From contig CALGAS010000355.1 of the NCBI GenBank assembly GCA_937959175.1, positions 1 to 10,654 on the forward strand: DNA of 10,654 nt, in the 5' to 3' direction. Positions 1 to 6,485 of this stretch are shown piece by piece. The notes beneath the pieces are model-generated. The model was not told where the DNA came from and ran no database searches. It was given only the letters and a program-made list of their open reading frames with translations. A program made the translations under genes and the position numbers. Every line of letters begins with the position of its first letter. The first letter of the stretch is position 1. Origin of the DNA: an uncultured bacterium. Its GTDB lineage: Bacteria; Planctomycetota; Planctomycetia; Pirellulales; UBA1268.

Positions 1-209
1 CCAAACCGCAGCCTCAAGGCGACCTCGTTGGAGCCGACACTGAAGAGACCGCTGAGGCTGTACGCGATCAGCAGCCCGACGAGCAGAAGGCGGAGGATTC
101 CGAAACTCAGCCGCAAGGCCTCGGCCAGGGCCTGGCCTGCCGGGTCAAGCTGCGTTTCAGACTTCCGTTCCTCGCCCAGGGCGGGTAGTTGGTCGTTGCC
201 CGCGGTCAT
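1..209 (-). CDS. HflK-like SPFH/Band-7 membrane protein, N-terminal fragment (cut by left edge)
   Basis: Only the first 69 codons are in the window. The visible protein has a polar N-terminus of about 35 residues, one membrane segment at about residues 36-55 (GILRLLLVGLLIAYSLSGLF), and then SVGSNEVALRLRFG. That last stretch is the usual opening of the SPFH domain in HflK-type proteins (the pattern xVxxxExAVxxRFG). The ATG at 207-209 overlaps the stop of the upstream HflC-like gene as ATGA. It has a very good Shine-Dalgarno, AAGGAG, 5 nt upstream (complement of 215-220), which fixes the start. HflK and HflC of other bacteria form a membrane complex that encloses FtsH, and being third in an SPFH operon fits that kind of partner. 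The rest of the domain lies outside the window, so HflK cannot be told from another SPFH subfamily. Confidence 0.8.
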   Translation of the reverse strand, partial: MTAGNDQLPALGEERKSETQLDPAGQALAEALRLSFGILRLLLVGLLIAYSLSGLFSVGSNEVALRLRF

Positions 210-1165
210 GGAAGCTCCTTGCCCGCGGCAGCTGGCTGGCGGCTGACCTCCGCTCGGCCGGCGTCCTCGGCGAGCGGATCAAGGATGCCGAGGCTCTCAG
301 CCGGAAGCACGAAGGTGGTGTTGTGCTGAAGCATCTTCTCGAGGGCTTCCAGCCGGCGGAGAAAGATGGCGAAGTCCTCATCTTCGGCGAACTCCGCATA
401 CTCCCGCGATGCTTCGCGGTCCCCCTCAGAACGAATGGCCTGGGCTCGCCGCTCGGCGAAGGCCAGAATTCGATCGCGGCCGCTGGCCGCCTCGCTGCGA
501 ATTGCGGACGCCTGGGCCTGCCCCTCCTGGACCGCACTCTCCGCGAGCCGCTCGCGGGTGGCAATCATGGTCTCAAAAACCTTCGCCGTGGTCGACTCTG
601 GGAGGAGCACGCGATAGAGGCCGACATTCTCCACCTCCAGGCCGAAGCCTGCCGCTGCCAGCGATTCCTGAAGGGCGGCCCGGGCCCGCCGTTCGATCTC
701 GTCTAGCGTCAGCTGGTCGCGATCCTGATTGACCAGCTGGTCAAGCCGATATTCGCTGATGATCCCGCGAACCTCTCGGAGCTGGCTGGCAAGCTGCCGG
801 CGGGCCTCGGCCGGATCCTGAAGCGTGACATAAAAGGCCAACGGGTCGGCGATTCGCCAGGTCAGGTAGGTTCGCACGATCACACTCTTGCCGTCGGCGG
901 TCTGCAACTCCTCGAGCCGGTCTTCGAGCAGTTGGAGCCGCTTCGAATAGTGGGTGACCTGATGGATGGGCCAGGGCAACCGCCACTTGAGCCCCGGTGT
1001 GGCTTCGACGCTCTCCGCGTCGGCACGGTCGAACAGCGTCCGAATCGCGACCTGGTCGTACCGCACCTGGTAGAGAAACATCTGCGAGAGCAAAACCACG
1101 GCAAGGATGACACCGACGAGGATGGTGAATGACTTTTTCATGACAAACTTCAGAAGCGGGCTCAT
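206..1165 (-). CDS. hflC-like: HflC-like SPFH/Band-7 protein (protease modulator family)
   Basis: The protein has 319 residues, close to the usual HflC length. There is a short N-terminus, one membrane anchor at about 11-31, and an SPFH domain at about 32-210. The domain opens YQVRYDQVAIRTLFDR and continues with GLKWRLPWPIHQV, the GxHxKxPWP motif of the family. A charged helical, probably coiled-coil region follows at about 205-260 (RSEGDREASREYAEFA). The tail HNTTFVLPAES matches the DTTxVLSPDS region near the C-terminus of HflC. HflC-type proteins are not enzymes; with HflK they form a membrane cage that limits FtsH protease access. The gene is the second of three SPFH genes, overlapping both neighbours by ATGA. 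The start at 1165 was chosen for that overlap; Met9 (codon at 1139-1141) is an alternative giving MKKSFTILVGVILAVVLL. No FtsH gene is in view, so the client is unknown. Confidence 0.88.
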   Translation of the reverse strand: MSPLLKFVMKKSFTILVGVILAVVLLSQMFLYQVRYDQVAIRTLFDRADAESVEATPGLKWRLPWPIHQVTHYSKRLQLLEDRLEELQTADGKSVIVRTYLTWRIADPLAFYVTLQDPAEARRQLASQLREVRGIISEYRLDQLVNQDRDQLTLDEIERRARAALQESLAAAGFGLEVENVGLYRVLLPESTTAKVFETMIATRERLAESAVQEGQAQASAIRSEAASGRDRILAFAERRAQAIRSEGDREASREYAEFAEDEDFAIFLRRLEALEKMLQHNTTFVLPAESLGILDPLAEDAGRAEVSRQPAAAGKELP

Positions 1166-3255
1166 TCGCCCAGGAGGGTTTCGATCGCTGCCGCCGGATC
1201 GGCGAAGTCCATTCGAAAGACAGGTTGATCCTCAACGGTCGAGGGCACCACAAACTTGCGGCGATCTGCCAGGCCGGCAGCGAGCACGCCGAGCGTGCGG
1301 GTGGCTCGGTAATACGCTGGTGCCTGCCGGTAGGCCATCAGTTCGCCCTGAAATCGTTCCTCGGCCGCCTGCTCACCGACGGCCCTGGTCCACCGGGCTC
1401 CCCGAGCCAGATGGAGCAGTTCCGCCGCCTCTCCTCGTGCCTCGCCCAAAAGCCGCTCGATCTCTCCCTCGCGTTGGCGGACTGATTCGTGCGAACCGCC
1501 TTCGACACGCACCGCGTCGAGTTCCAGGATGGCACGATCCAACTGCTGGGCCAACGAGACAGATCCGGCCACCTGTGAGAGCGTCGCCACCGCATCGCGT
1601 CGGGCTCGCTCGATGAGCGTCTCCCGTTCCTGTTGCGCCGCGACCTGGCGATGAAATGCCCTGGCCACAGGCCCACCCGGCGGCTGGAGGGCGGTGATTG
1701 ACACATCGACGATCTCAAGGCCCAGCCCGAGGGCGTCCGCCTGCCTCTGGACGGCGGCCGCCAGCCGCGGACCGGCTTCGACGCGTCCCCGGGAAAGGAG
1801 AAACTCCAGATCGTGGCTGGCAAAGTATCGACACGACGCCTGCTGGGCGAGCACGGCCACGGTCGCTTCCGGGGCGGGAGACGTCTGCAGGAAGGCTCTC
1901 AGGTCCCGAACTCGGAACTGGACCACCAGTTCGGCATCGATGACAGCCAGTCCCCCGCCGGCCGACGACGCGGCCAGCACGGTCGGGTAATACTCGGCGC
2001 CGATCTGCTCGAGCCGATCATCACCGCTGGTCCAGAGAATCGCCTTGTCGGCCTCCTGGCGATCGGCCAGCCCGCTGGAAACGCTGACCTGGAGCACCCT
2101 CAGGGCCGGGTACGTGACGGCGGTTTCAACCGGCCACGGCAACTTCAGGTGGATTCCTGCCGACACGCTCGGCCTTGCCACACTGCCAAACCGGAGAATC
2201 AGCCCCTCTTCGTCAGGTGCCACAACGACGAGGCAGCTCAGCAGGGCCATCACGCCCCCGGCGAGGAGAACAAGCGGCGTGAGCGAACGGCCCAGGAGCC
2301 GGAACAGCCAACTGCCTGAGACCTCAACCCCAAACTGGTAGCGGATCAGGTCTCCCACGACCTCGCCGAGAGACTCCGGAGCGGTCAGCAGCCCCAGCAG
2401 GCGGCTGTCAAAGGCCGGCCGAGCCAACTCGCCGGGCCGCCGGGGACGATAGACCTCAAGGAGCGAGGTGAGCAGAATCTCGGTGCCGACCACCAGCATC
2501 ACGCTCGGGACAGCCGCGGCAAGGAACTGAAAAAAGCGGGCATCGGCGAGCACAGCCGCCGCTGTTGCGGCAACGGCGACCAGACCAGCCACCAGGAAAC
2601 AGCTCATCAGGTAGCTGGCTCCGCCCCGCAGCATCCGCCAACTGAGCACCCGAGCACAGCCGCTGATCCAGCGGCCCGCCACGAAGGCGACGAAGGCAAT
2701 CGCTCCCGATGCGAAGAGAAGCCCCACCGGATGCCCCCCGACCGGCGTCCTCGGCCCGTCGACCTGCCCGGCCTGAACCAGGAACCGCCAGAGGAGCAGG
2801 CCGCCTGCGACAACCAGGTAGCCTCCAACGAACAGGCTGACCGCGGGCAGGCCGTACCGGACGAGGTTTGCCAGCCGTTGGCGAACCCGCTGCAACTCGT
2901 CCGAGAGTTCACCAAACAACGCCGCTGATGCGGCATCTTCGGCCGTGAGCTTCTCGGCGGCCAGCGACTCCCGCCGCTCGGCCTCCCGCTGGCCGAAAAC
3001 GACCACGAGCATCAGCCAAATCGGCAGCCCCCCGAGCATGTGCCAGGCGGCCGCCTCGAGCGCTTCGCCTCCGCTCCAGGCCGCGACGACCGCCATCGCG
3101 ATGACCAGGAACAGCTGCACGACCAGACCGACAACAGCCGTTGTCCGTCCCTGCCGGGCGGTCTCCTGGTCATCCTGCAAATGGTCCACGGCTTCAGCCT
3201 TGGGGTGGCGGTGGTCGATCCACAGCCGGCGCTTGCCGGCGGTCTCCTCTTGCAT
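1162..3255 (-). CDS. Large polytopic membrane protein with C-terminal HflK-like SPFH domain
   Basis: The protein has 697 residues, far longer than the 330-420 of ordinary HflK, because an extra membrane module sits in front of the SPFH domain. Hydrophobic segments lie at about 39-60, 70-87, 134-160, 177-194, 215-236, 243-265 and 322-346. A charged helix (about 88-130) lies between segments 2 and 3. The last segment acts as the SPFH anchor: APDEEGLILRFGSVARPSVS then GIHLKLPWPVE is the classic HflK domain entry. The SPFH core runs to about 540, followed by a long charged helical region (about 535-640) and a C-terminal VVPSTVEDQPVFRMDF tail. This is the promoter-proximal gene of the SPFH operon; its stop overlaps the ATG of the HflC-like gene. 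A GAGGG/GAAGG purine stretch 12-18 nt upstream of the ATG is a poor ribosome site, so the start is only moderately certain. What the six-segment N-terminal module does cannot be read from the sequence; I see no catalytic motif in it. Confidence 0.85.
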   Translation of the reverse strand: MQEETAGKRRLWIDHRHPKAEAVDHLQDDQETARQGRTTAVVGLVVQLFLVIAMAVVAAWSGGEALEAAAWHMLGGLPIWLMLVVVFGQREAERRESLAAEKLTAEDAASAALFGELSDELQRVRQRLANLVRYGLPAVSLFVGGYLVVAGGLLLWRFLVQAGQVDGPRTPVGGHPVGLLFASGAIAFVAFVAGRWISGCARVLSWRMLRGGASYLMSCFLVAGLVAVAATAAAVLADARFFQFLAAAVPSVMLVVGTEILLTSLLEVYRPRRPGELARPAFDSRLLGLLTAPESLGEVVGDLIRYQFGVEVSGSWLFRLLGRSLTPLVLLAGGVMALLSCLVVVAPDEEGLILRFGSVARPSVSAGIHLKLPWPVETAVTYPALRVLQVSVSSGLADRQEADKAILWTSGDDRLEQIGAEYYPTVLAASSAGGGLAVIDAELVVQFRVRDLRAFLQTSPAPEATVAVLAQQASCRYFASHDLEFLLSRGRVEAGPRLAAAVQRQADALGLGLEIVDVSITALQPPGGPVARAFHRQVAAQQERETLIERARRDAVATLSQVAGSVSLAQQLDRAILELDAVRVEGGSHESVRQREGEIERLLGEARGEAAELLHLARGARWTRAVGEQAAEERFQGELMAYRQAPAYYRATRTLGVLAAGLADRRKFVVPSTVEDQPVFRMDFADPAAAIETLLGE

Positions 3256-3401
3256 TCGAGTGTACCTTCGCCCTCCCGCCGCTTGACGGGCCGGGCGGCG
3301 GTCACTCGCAGTACCGGGGCGGCCGGTTGTGCCGGTCCTGACGCCGCCGGTAGGCTCCGGTCCCGGGGCTGGCCCCCCGCCGGCGTGTGCCCGAGGCTGT
3401 C
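3256..3401. promoter_or_regulatory. Divergent intergenic region between SPFH operon and ABC permease
   Basis: About 131-146 bp of very GC-rich DNA separate two divergent genes, so promoters for both must lie here or inside the neighbouring coding sequence. I see no convincing sigma70 pair; a TTGACG at 3283-3288 has no matching -10. The stretch 3313-3361 holds repeated CCGGT/ACCGG pentamers (about 3313, 3323, 3332, 3347 and 3357), which could be operator half-sites or just GC-rich chance. Confidence 0.35.
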
Positions 3402-4391
3402 GTGACCCTGCTGACCATCGCCCGCAACGGGTTTCTCGAATCGATCCGGCAGCCGATTTTCAGCGTGCTGCTGCTGGTGGGCATGCTGGCGATGGTGCTC
3501 AACGTGAGCCTGGCCGGCTTCACGCTCGAAGATGACAACAAGATTCTCATCGATCTCAGCCTCAGCACCCTGTTTCTCTGCGGGCTCCTGCTGGCCGCCT
3601 TCACCGCCACGGGTGTGCTGGCCCGGGAGATCGACAATGCGACCGTCGTCACGGTGGTGAGCAAGCCCGTGCCGCGGCCGGCCGTCGTCATTGGAAAATA
3701 TCTTGGTGTGTCCGCCGCCCTCGCCATCGGCTGCTGGACGCTGGCGGTCGTGTTTCTGCTGGCCGTTCGACATCGGGTGCCGGGGAGTGGCCCGGCCGAT
3801 TCCGACTTCGACGGCCCCGTGCTGGTGTTTGGTCTCCTGGCCACCGGCGCGGCCGTGGGGATCGCCGCCGCCGCCAACTACCTTCGCGGCCGCCCCTTTT
3901 CGAGCACGTTCGTGGTCGCCCAGGCGGCCGCCTCCACGGCTGCCCTGGCAGCAACCTGGTGCGTCGACAAGGGCTGGCATCTCCAAAACCCCCTCGTCGA
4001 ATGGGACGCTCAACTGTTTGTCGCCATCCTACTGGTCTTCGAAGCGATTCTCGTCCTGGCAGCGGTCGCGATCGCCGTCTCGACCCGAGCCGGCCAGGTG
4101 ATGACGCTCCTGGTCTGCGTGGGCGTCTTCCTCGGCGGGCTGGTCAGCGAATACTTTCTCGGCACCGTCATCGGAGAGGACTGGAACGGCCCGGGGTGGG
4201 TTCGCTGGCTGGCGTGGCCGTTCTACGCGGCGGTTCCCAACATGCAGTTCTTCTGGCAGGCCGATGCACTGACGCAGGGCGAGGCGATCACGCTTCTCCA
4301 CGTCGGCCGAGTGAGCCTCTATGCCGCCGCTGTCATCGTGGCCCTGATCAGCCTCTCGGTCATGCTGTTCCAGCAGCGTGACGTGGGCTGA
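3402..4391 (+). CDS. ABC-2 type transporter permease (NosY-like)
   Basis: This is a 329-residue polytopic protein with about eight hydrophobic segments (roughly 21-39, 53-71, 100-121, 139-158, 167-185, 203-226, 233-253 and 302-321). It opens LTIARNGFLESIRQPIFSVL, typical of ABC-2 permeases. Between segments 2 and 3 it has LAREIDNATVVTVVSKPVPR, matching the conserved E-I-x-x-x-T-x-x-x-x-x-SKP-x-x-R loop of the NosY/ABC2_membrane_2 group. It ends MLFQQRDVG, a usual tail of this family. Such permeases need a separate ATP-binding subunit, and none is visible here. I chose the GTG at 3402 because GAGG lies 5 nt upstream; an in-frame GTG at 3387 would add five residues but has no Shine-Dalgarno. 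The gene diverges from the SPFH operon, and its last 32 bases overlap the end of the P-type ATPase gene on the other strand. The substrate cannot be inferred. Confidence 0.82.
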   Translation: MTLLTIARNGFLESIRQPIFSVLLLVGMLAMVLNVSLAGFTLEDDNKILIDLSLSTLFLCGLLLAAFTATGVLAREIDNATVVTVVSKPVPRPAVVIGKYLGVSAALAIGCWTLAVVFLLAVRHRVPGSGPADSDFDGPVLVFGLLATGAAVGIAAAANYLRGRPFSSTFVVAQAAASTAALAATWCVDKGWHLQNPLVEWDAQLFVAILLVFEAILVLAAVAIAVSTRAGQVMTLLVCVGVFLGGLVSEYFLGTVIGEDWNGPGWVRWLAWPFYAAVPNMQFFWQADALTQGEAITLLHVGRVSLYAAAVIVALISLSVMLFQQRDVG

Positions 4392-6384
4392 TGGCAGCGG
4401 CGGCCGCCGCTCGCTCGACGTCTTCCCCGCACCGAACGAGCCGGGCGGAGTTGAAGATCACCACCAGGCCACTGGCCACATGCAGAAACGCCGCGGCAAC
4501 CGGGGGCAGATAGCCGGCCCCGGCCAGCGCCAGGAACACGACGATGAACAGGCCGCCGACCATCAGGTTTTGGCGAATCACGGCGATCGTCTGCCGGGAG
4601 AGATCGACGAGAAAGGGAATCCGGTCAAGGTTGCTGTTGAGCAGCGCGATGCTCGCCGAATGAATCGCCACATCGCTGCCGGCGGCCCCCATGGCGATCG
4701 AGACATCGCCTGCCGCCAGTGCTGGAGCATCGTTGACACCGTCTCCGATCACTGCCACCCTGTAGCCCCTCGTCTTGAGCGAATCGACCATCTCCAGCTT
4801 CTCGTGCGGCAGGACCTCCGCCTTGTACTCGCTGAAGTGCATCTGCTCGGCCACGCGGCGGGCCACGCTCGTTCGGTCGCCCGTCAGGATGACCAACCGC
4901 TCGATGCCCATGCGCCGCAGCCTGTCGACCGCCTCCGCTGCTCCCGGCCGGGCATTGTCTTCCAACCCAATCCAGCCGAGCAGCGTGTCGTCACGGACGA
5001 CGAACAACACGCTGAGCCCGTCCGTCTCAGGACTCTCCTGAACAGCCCCGATCGCCTCGCTGACGGCAGCCGGCAGGCCGACCTCGGCCCCGCTCAGCCA
5101 GGAGCCCCGGCCCACGCGGACATCCACTCCATCCACCATCGCCATCAGGCCGCGGCCGGGCACCTCCTCGAACATCGTCGCCCGCTCCAGCGGCACGCGG
5201 GCCTGCCGAGCCATGTCGGTGACGGCCCGTGACACGGGATGGCGGCTGTCCTGAGTGACCGCGGCAGCGACTCGGAGAAGATCGGCGGGCTCCACGCCGG
5301 TCGCCGGCGCCAGCCGGCTCACCGATAGGACACCACTAGTCAGCGTTCCGGTCTTGTCGAAGACAATGGCATTGATGCCGCGGGCCGCCTCGAGCGTGGC
5401 GACGCTCTTGACCAGCACGCCCAGCCGGGCAGCGGCCGAGAGCCCCGCCACCATCGCCGTCGGTGTTGCCAGGATCAGGGCACTCGGGCAGGCCACGACG
5501 AGCATCGCAATCGCCCGGCTGAAGGCCTCGTCCGGGTCGCTCCGCAACGCGAAGAAGAGCACGACCCCGACGATCATCAGGACGGTCGGCGTGTACCAGG
5601 TCGCATACTGATCAATCAGCCGCAGGATCGGTGGTCGTGTCCGCTCGGCCTCCAGGATCAGCTCCTTGACTTTCCCGAGCAGCGTGTCGCTGCCCGCCTT
5701 GGTAACCTCGACATCGATCGCGCCGGTGAGATTGATCGTCCCGCCGAAGACATCGTCGCCGACTTCCTTGTCGGCCGGCAACGACTCGCCGGTGACGCTC
5801 GCCTGATTGACGGTGCTGGTGCCGCGGCAGACCACGCCGTCAGCAGGAATCGTGTCTCCGGGCCGGACACGAATCAGGTCACCCGGTCTGAGTGCCCCAG
5901 CCTCAACTACTTCTTCGACCGATTCGCCGCTCGCAGTGGCGGCCAGCCGGCAGGCCCCGGTGGGAGCCAGCCGCACGAGCGACTCGATGCTCGCCTCGGC
6001 ACCGATGGCCGTCCGCCGCTCGAGCAAACCGGAGAGCGTCATGAACAACGCGATCGCCGCGCTCTCCTGGTAGCGGCCGGTCGCCGCTGCACCGACCACG
6101 GCCAACGCCACCAGGGCATTGAGCCCTGCAACGCCCTGCAGGAGGTCCCGCACGGCTAGCCACACCAGGGGCATTCCGAGAACGGCGGCAGCGACAGCGG
6201 CCGGGAGGGCGGCGTAGAGCGGCTTGTCCCAGACGAAACTCGCCAGCAGCGAGCAGACCAGGAGGGTCACCCCCACCAGCATGAGGACAAACGGCCACTG
6301 GAGCTGCCGATCAGCCTGGCGAGAGGCCTCGGCCGCTGCTTCGGCGGCGGCCGTCGGCACGTGCTGCGAACGCGAAGTCTCCAT
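4360..6384 (-). CDS. P1B-type heavy-metal translocating P-type ATPase with CPS motif
   Basis: The protein has 674 residues. From Met at 6384 the motifs are TGES (198-201, actuator domain), CPS (299-301, in the membrane segment VVACPSALILATPTA), DKTGT (343-347, phosphorylated Asp), the SRHPVSRAV HP dipeptide (382-383, nucleotide domain), TGD (501-503) and GDGVND (547-552). Membrane segments lie at about 30-50, 55-76, 85-121 (two), 261-280, 290-316, 604-623 and 626-646. The HP dipeptide and a proline-cysteine intramembrane motif put it in the P1B class, which exports transition metals from the cytoplasm using ATP. The usual CPC is CPS here. There is no N-terminal GMxCxxC metal-binding domain, and the last membrane segment carries AAFLHVASGLVVIFNSARL, with His where Zn/Cd/Pb exporters usually have Asp. 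Metal specificity is therefore open. The frame stays open to 6450, but those 22 extra codons run into the upstream terminator hairpin; a -10-like TATAGT 7 nt before Met 6384 supports the shorter start. Confidence 0.9.
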   Translation of the reverse strand: METSRSQHVPTAAAEAAAEASRQADRQLQWPFVLMLVGVTLLVCSLLASFVWDKPLYAALPAAVAAAVLGMPLVWLAVRDLLQGVAGLNALVALAVVGAAATGRYQESAAIALFMTLSGLLERRTAIGAEASIESLVRLAPTGACRLAATASGESVEEVVEAGALRPGDLIRVRPGDTIPADGVVCRGTSTVNQASVTGESLPADKEVGDDVFGGTINLTGAIDVEVTKAGSDTLLGKVKELILEAERTRPPILRLIDQYATWYTPTVLMIVGVVLFFALRSDPDEAFSRAIAMLVVACPSALILATPTAMVAGLSAAARLGVLVKSVATLEAARGINAIVFDKTGTLTSGVLSVSRLAPATGVEPADLLRVAAAVTQDSRHPVSRAVTDMARQARVPLERATMFEEVPGRGLMAMVDGVDVRVGRGSWLSGAEVGLPAAVSEAIGAVQESPETDGLSVLFVVRDDTLLGWIGLEDNARPGAAEAVDRLRRMGIERLVILTGDRTSVARRVAEQMHFSEYKAEVLPHEKLEMVDSLKTRGYRVAVIGDGVNDAPALAAGDVSIAMGAAGSDVAIHSASIALLNSNLDRIPFLVDLSRQTIAVIRQNLMVGGLFIVVFLALAGAGYLPPVAAAFLHVASGLVVIFNSARLVRCGEDVERAAAAAAISPRHAAGTA

Positions 6385-6391
6385 ACCCGAG

Positions 6392-6397
6392 ACTATA
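6392..6397 (-). promoter_or_regulatory. Putative -10 element of the P-type ATPase gene (near-leaderless)
   Basis: On the minus strand TATAGT matches five of six bases of the -10 consensus and sits just 7 nt before the ATG at 6384. Transcription would start at or next to the start codon. No good -35 is seen: the hexamer 17 nt upstream is GCGCTT, and TTGGTG at 6411-6416 is only 13 nt away. No Shine-Dalgarno precedes the ATG, which agrees with a leaderless message. Confidence 0.4.
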
Positions 6398-6424
6398 GTT
6401 CGCTGCGGTTCACCAAGCGCATAA

Positions 6425-6452
6425 GAATGGCCGCCCTCGCGGGCGGCCATTC
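6425..6452 (-). terminator. Intrinsic-type terminator hairpin after the pseudopilin-like gene
   Basis: The stem is a perfect 12 bp inverted repeat (GAATGGCCGCCC at 6425-6436 paired with GGGCGGCCATTC at 6441-6452) around a 4 nt loop. Read on the minus strand it lies 25 nt after the TAA stop of the pseudopilin-like gene and is followed by TTAT. The T run is short but the stem is very stable. It separates that gene from the P-type ATPase gene downstream on the same strand. Confidence 0.75.
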
Positions 6453-6468
6453 CTCAAAATCCGTACTT

Positions 6469-6485
6469 TCCAGTAGCTTACTGGA
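6469..6485 (-). repeat. Small inverted repeat spanning the pseudopilin stop codon
   Basis: TCCAGTA (6469-6475) and TACTGGA (6479-6485) are perfect 7-base arms around a 3-base loop, covering the TAA stop at 6478-6480. It lies 16 bp from the strong terminator stem and may help 3' end formation or mRNA stability, or may be chance. Confidence 0.35.

Noticed and set aside
3283..3312. Possible sigma70 promoter starting with TTGACG
   Set aside because: The position 16-18 bp downstream is GC-rich with no TATAAT-like hexamer.
3012..4013. Long minus-strand open frame of 333 codons over the SPFH start and permease
   Set aside because: It is rich in Gly, His, Gln and Arg, has no hydrophobic or domain pattern, and overlaps two well-supported genes; it is a high-GC shadow frame.
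4378..5232. Plus-strand open frame of 284 codons opposite the P-type ATPase
   Set aside because: The translation is His/Arg/Gln-rich with no recognisable domain, and the opposite strand encodes the DKTGT and GDGVND motifs of a full P-type ATPase.
6385..6450. 22-residue N-terminal extension of the P-type ATPase
   Set aside because: Its codons lie in the terminator hairpin of the preceding gene and across the -10-like element; the ATG at 6384 is the better start.
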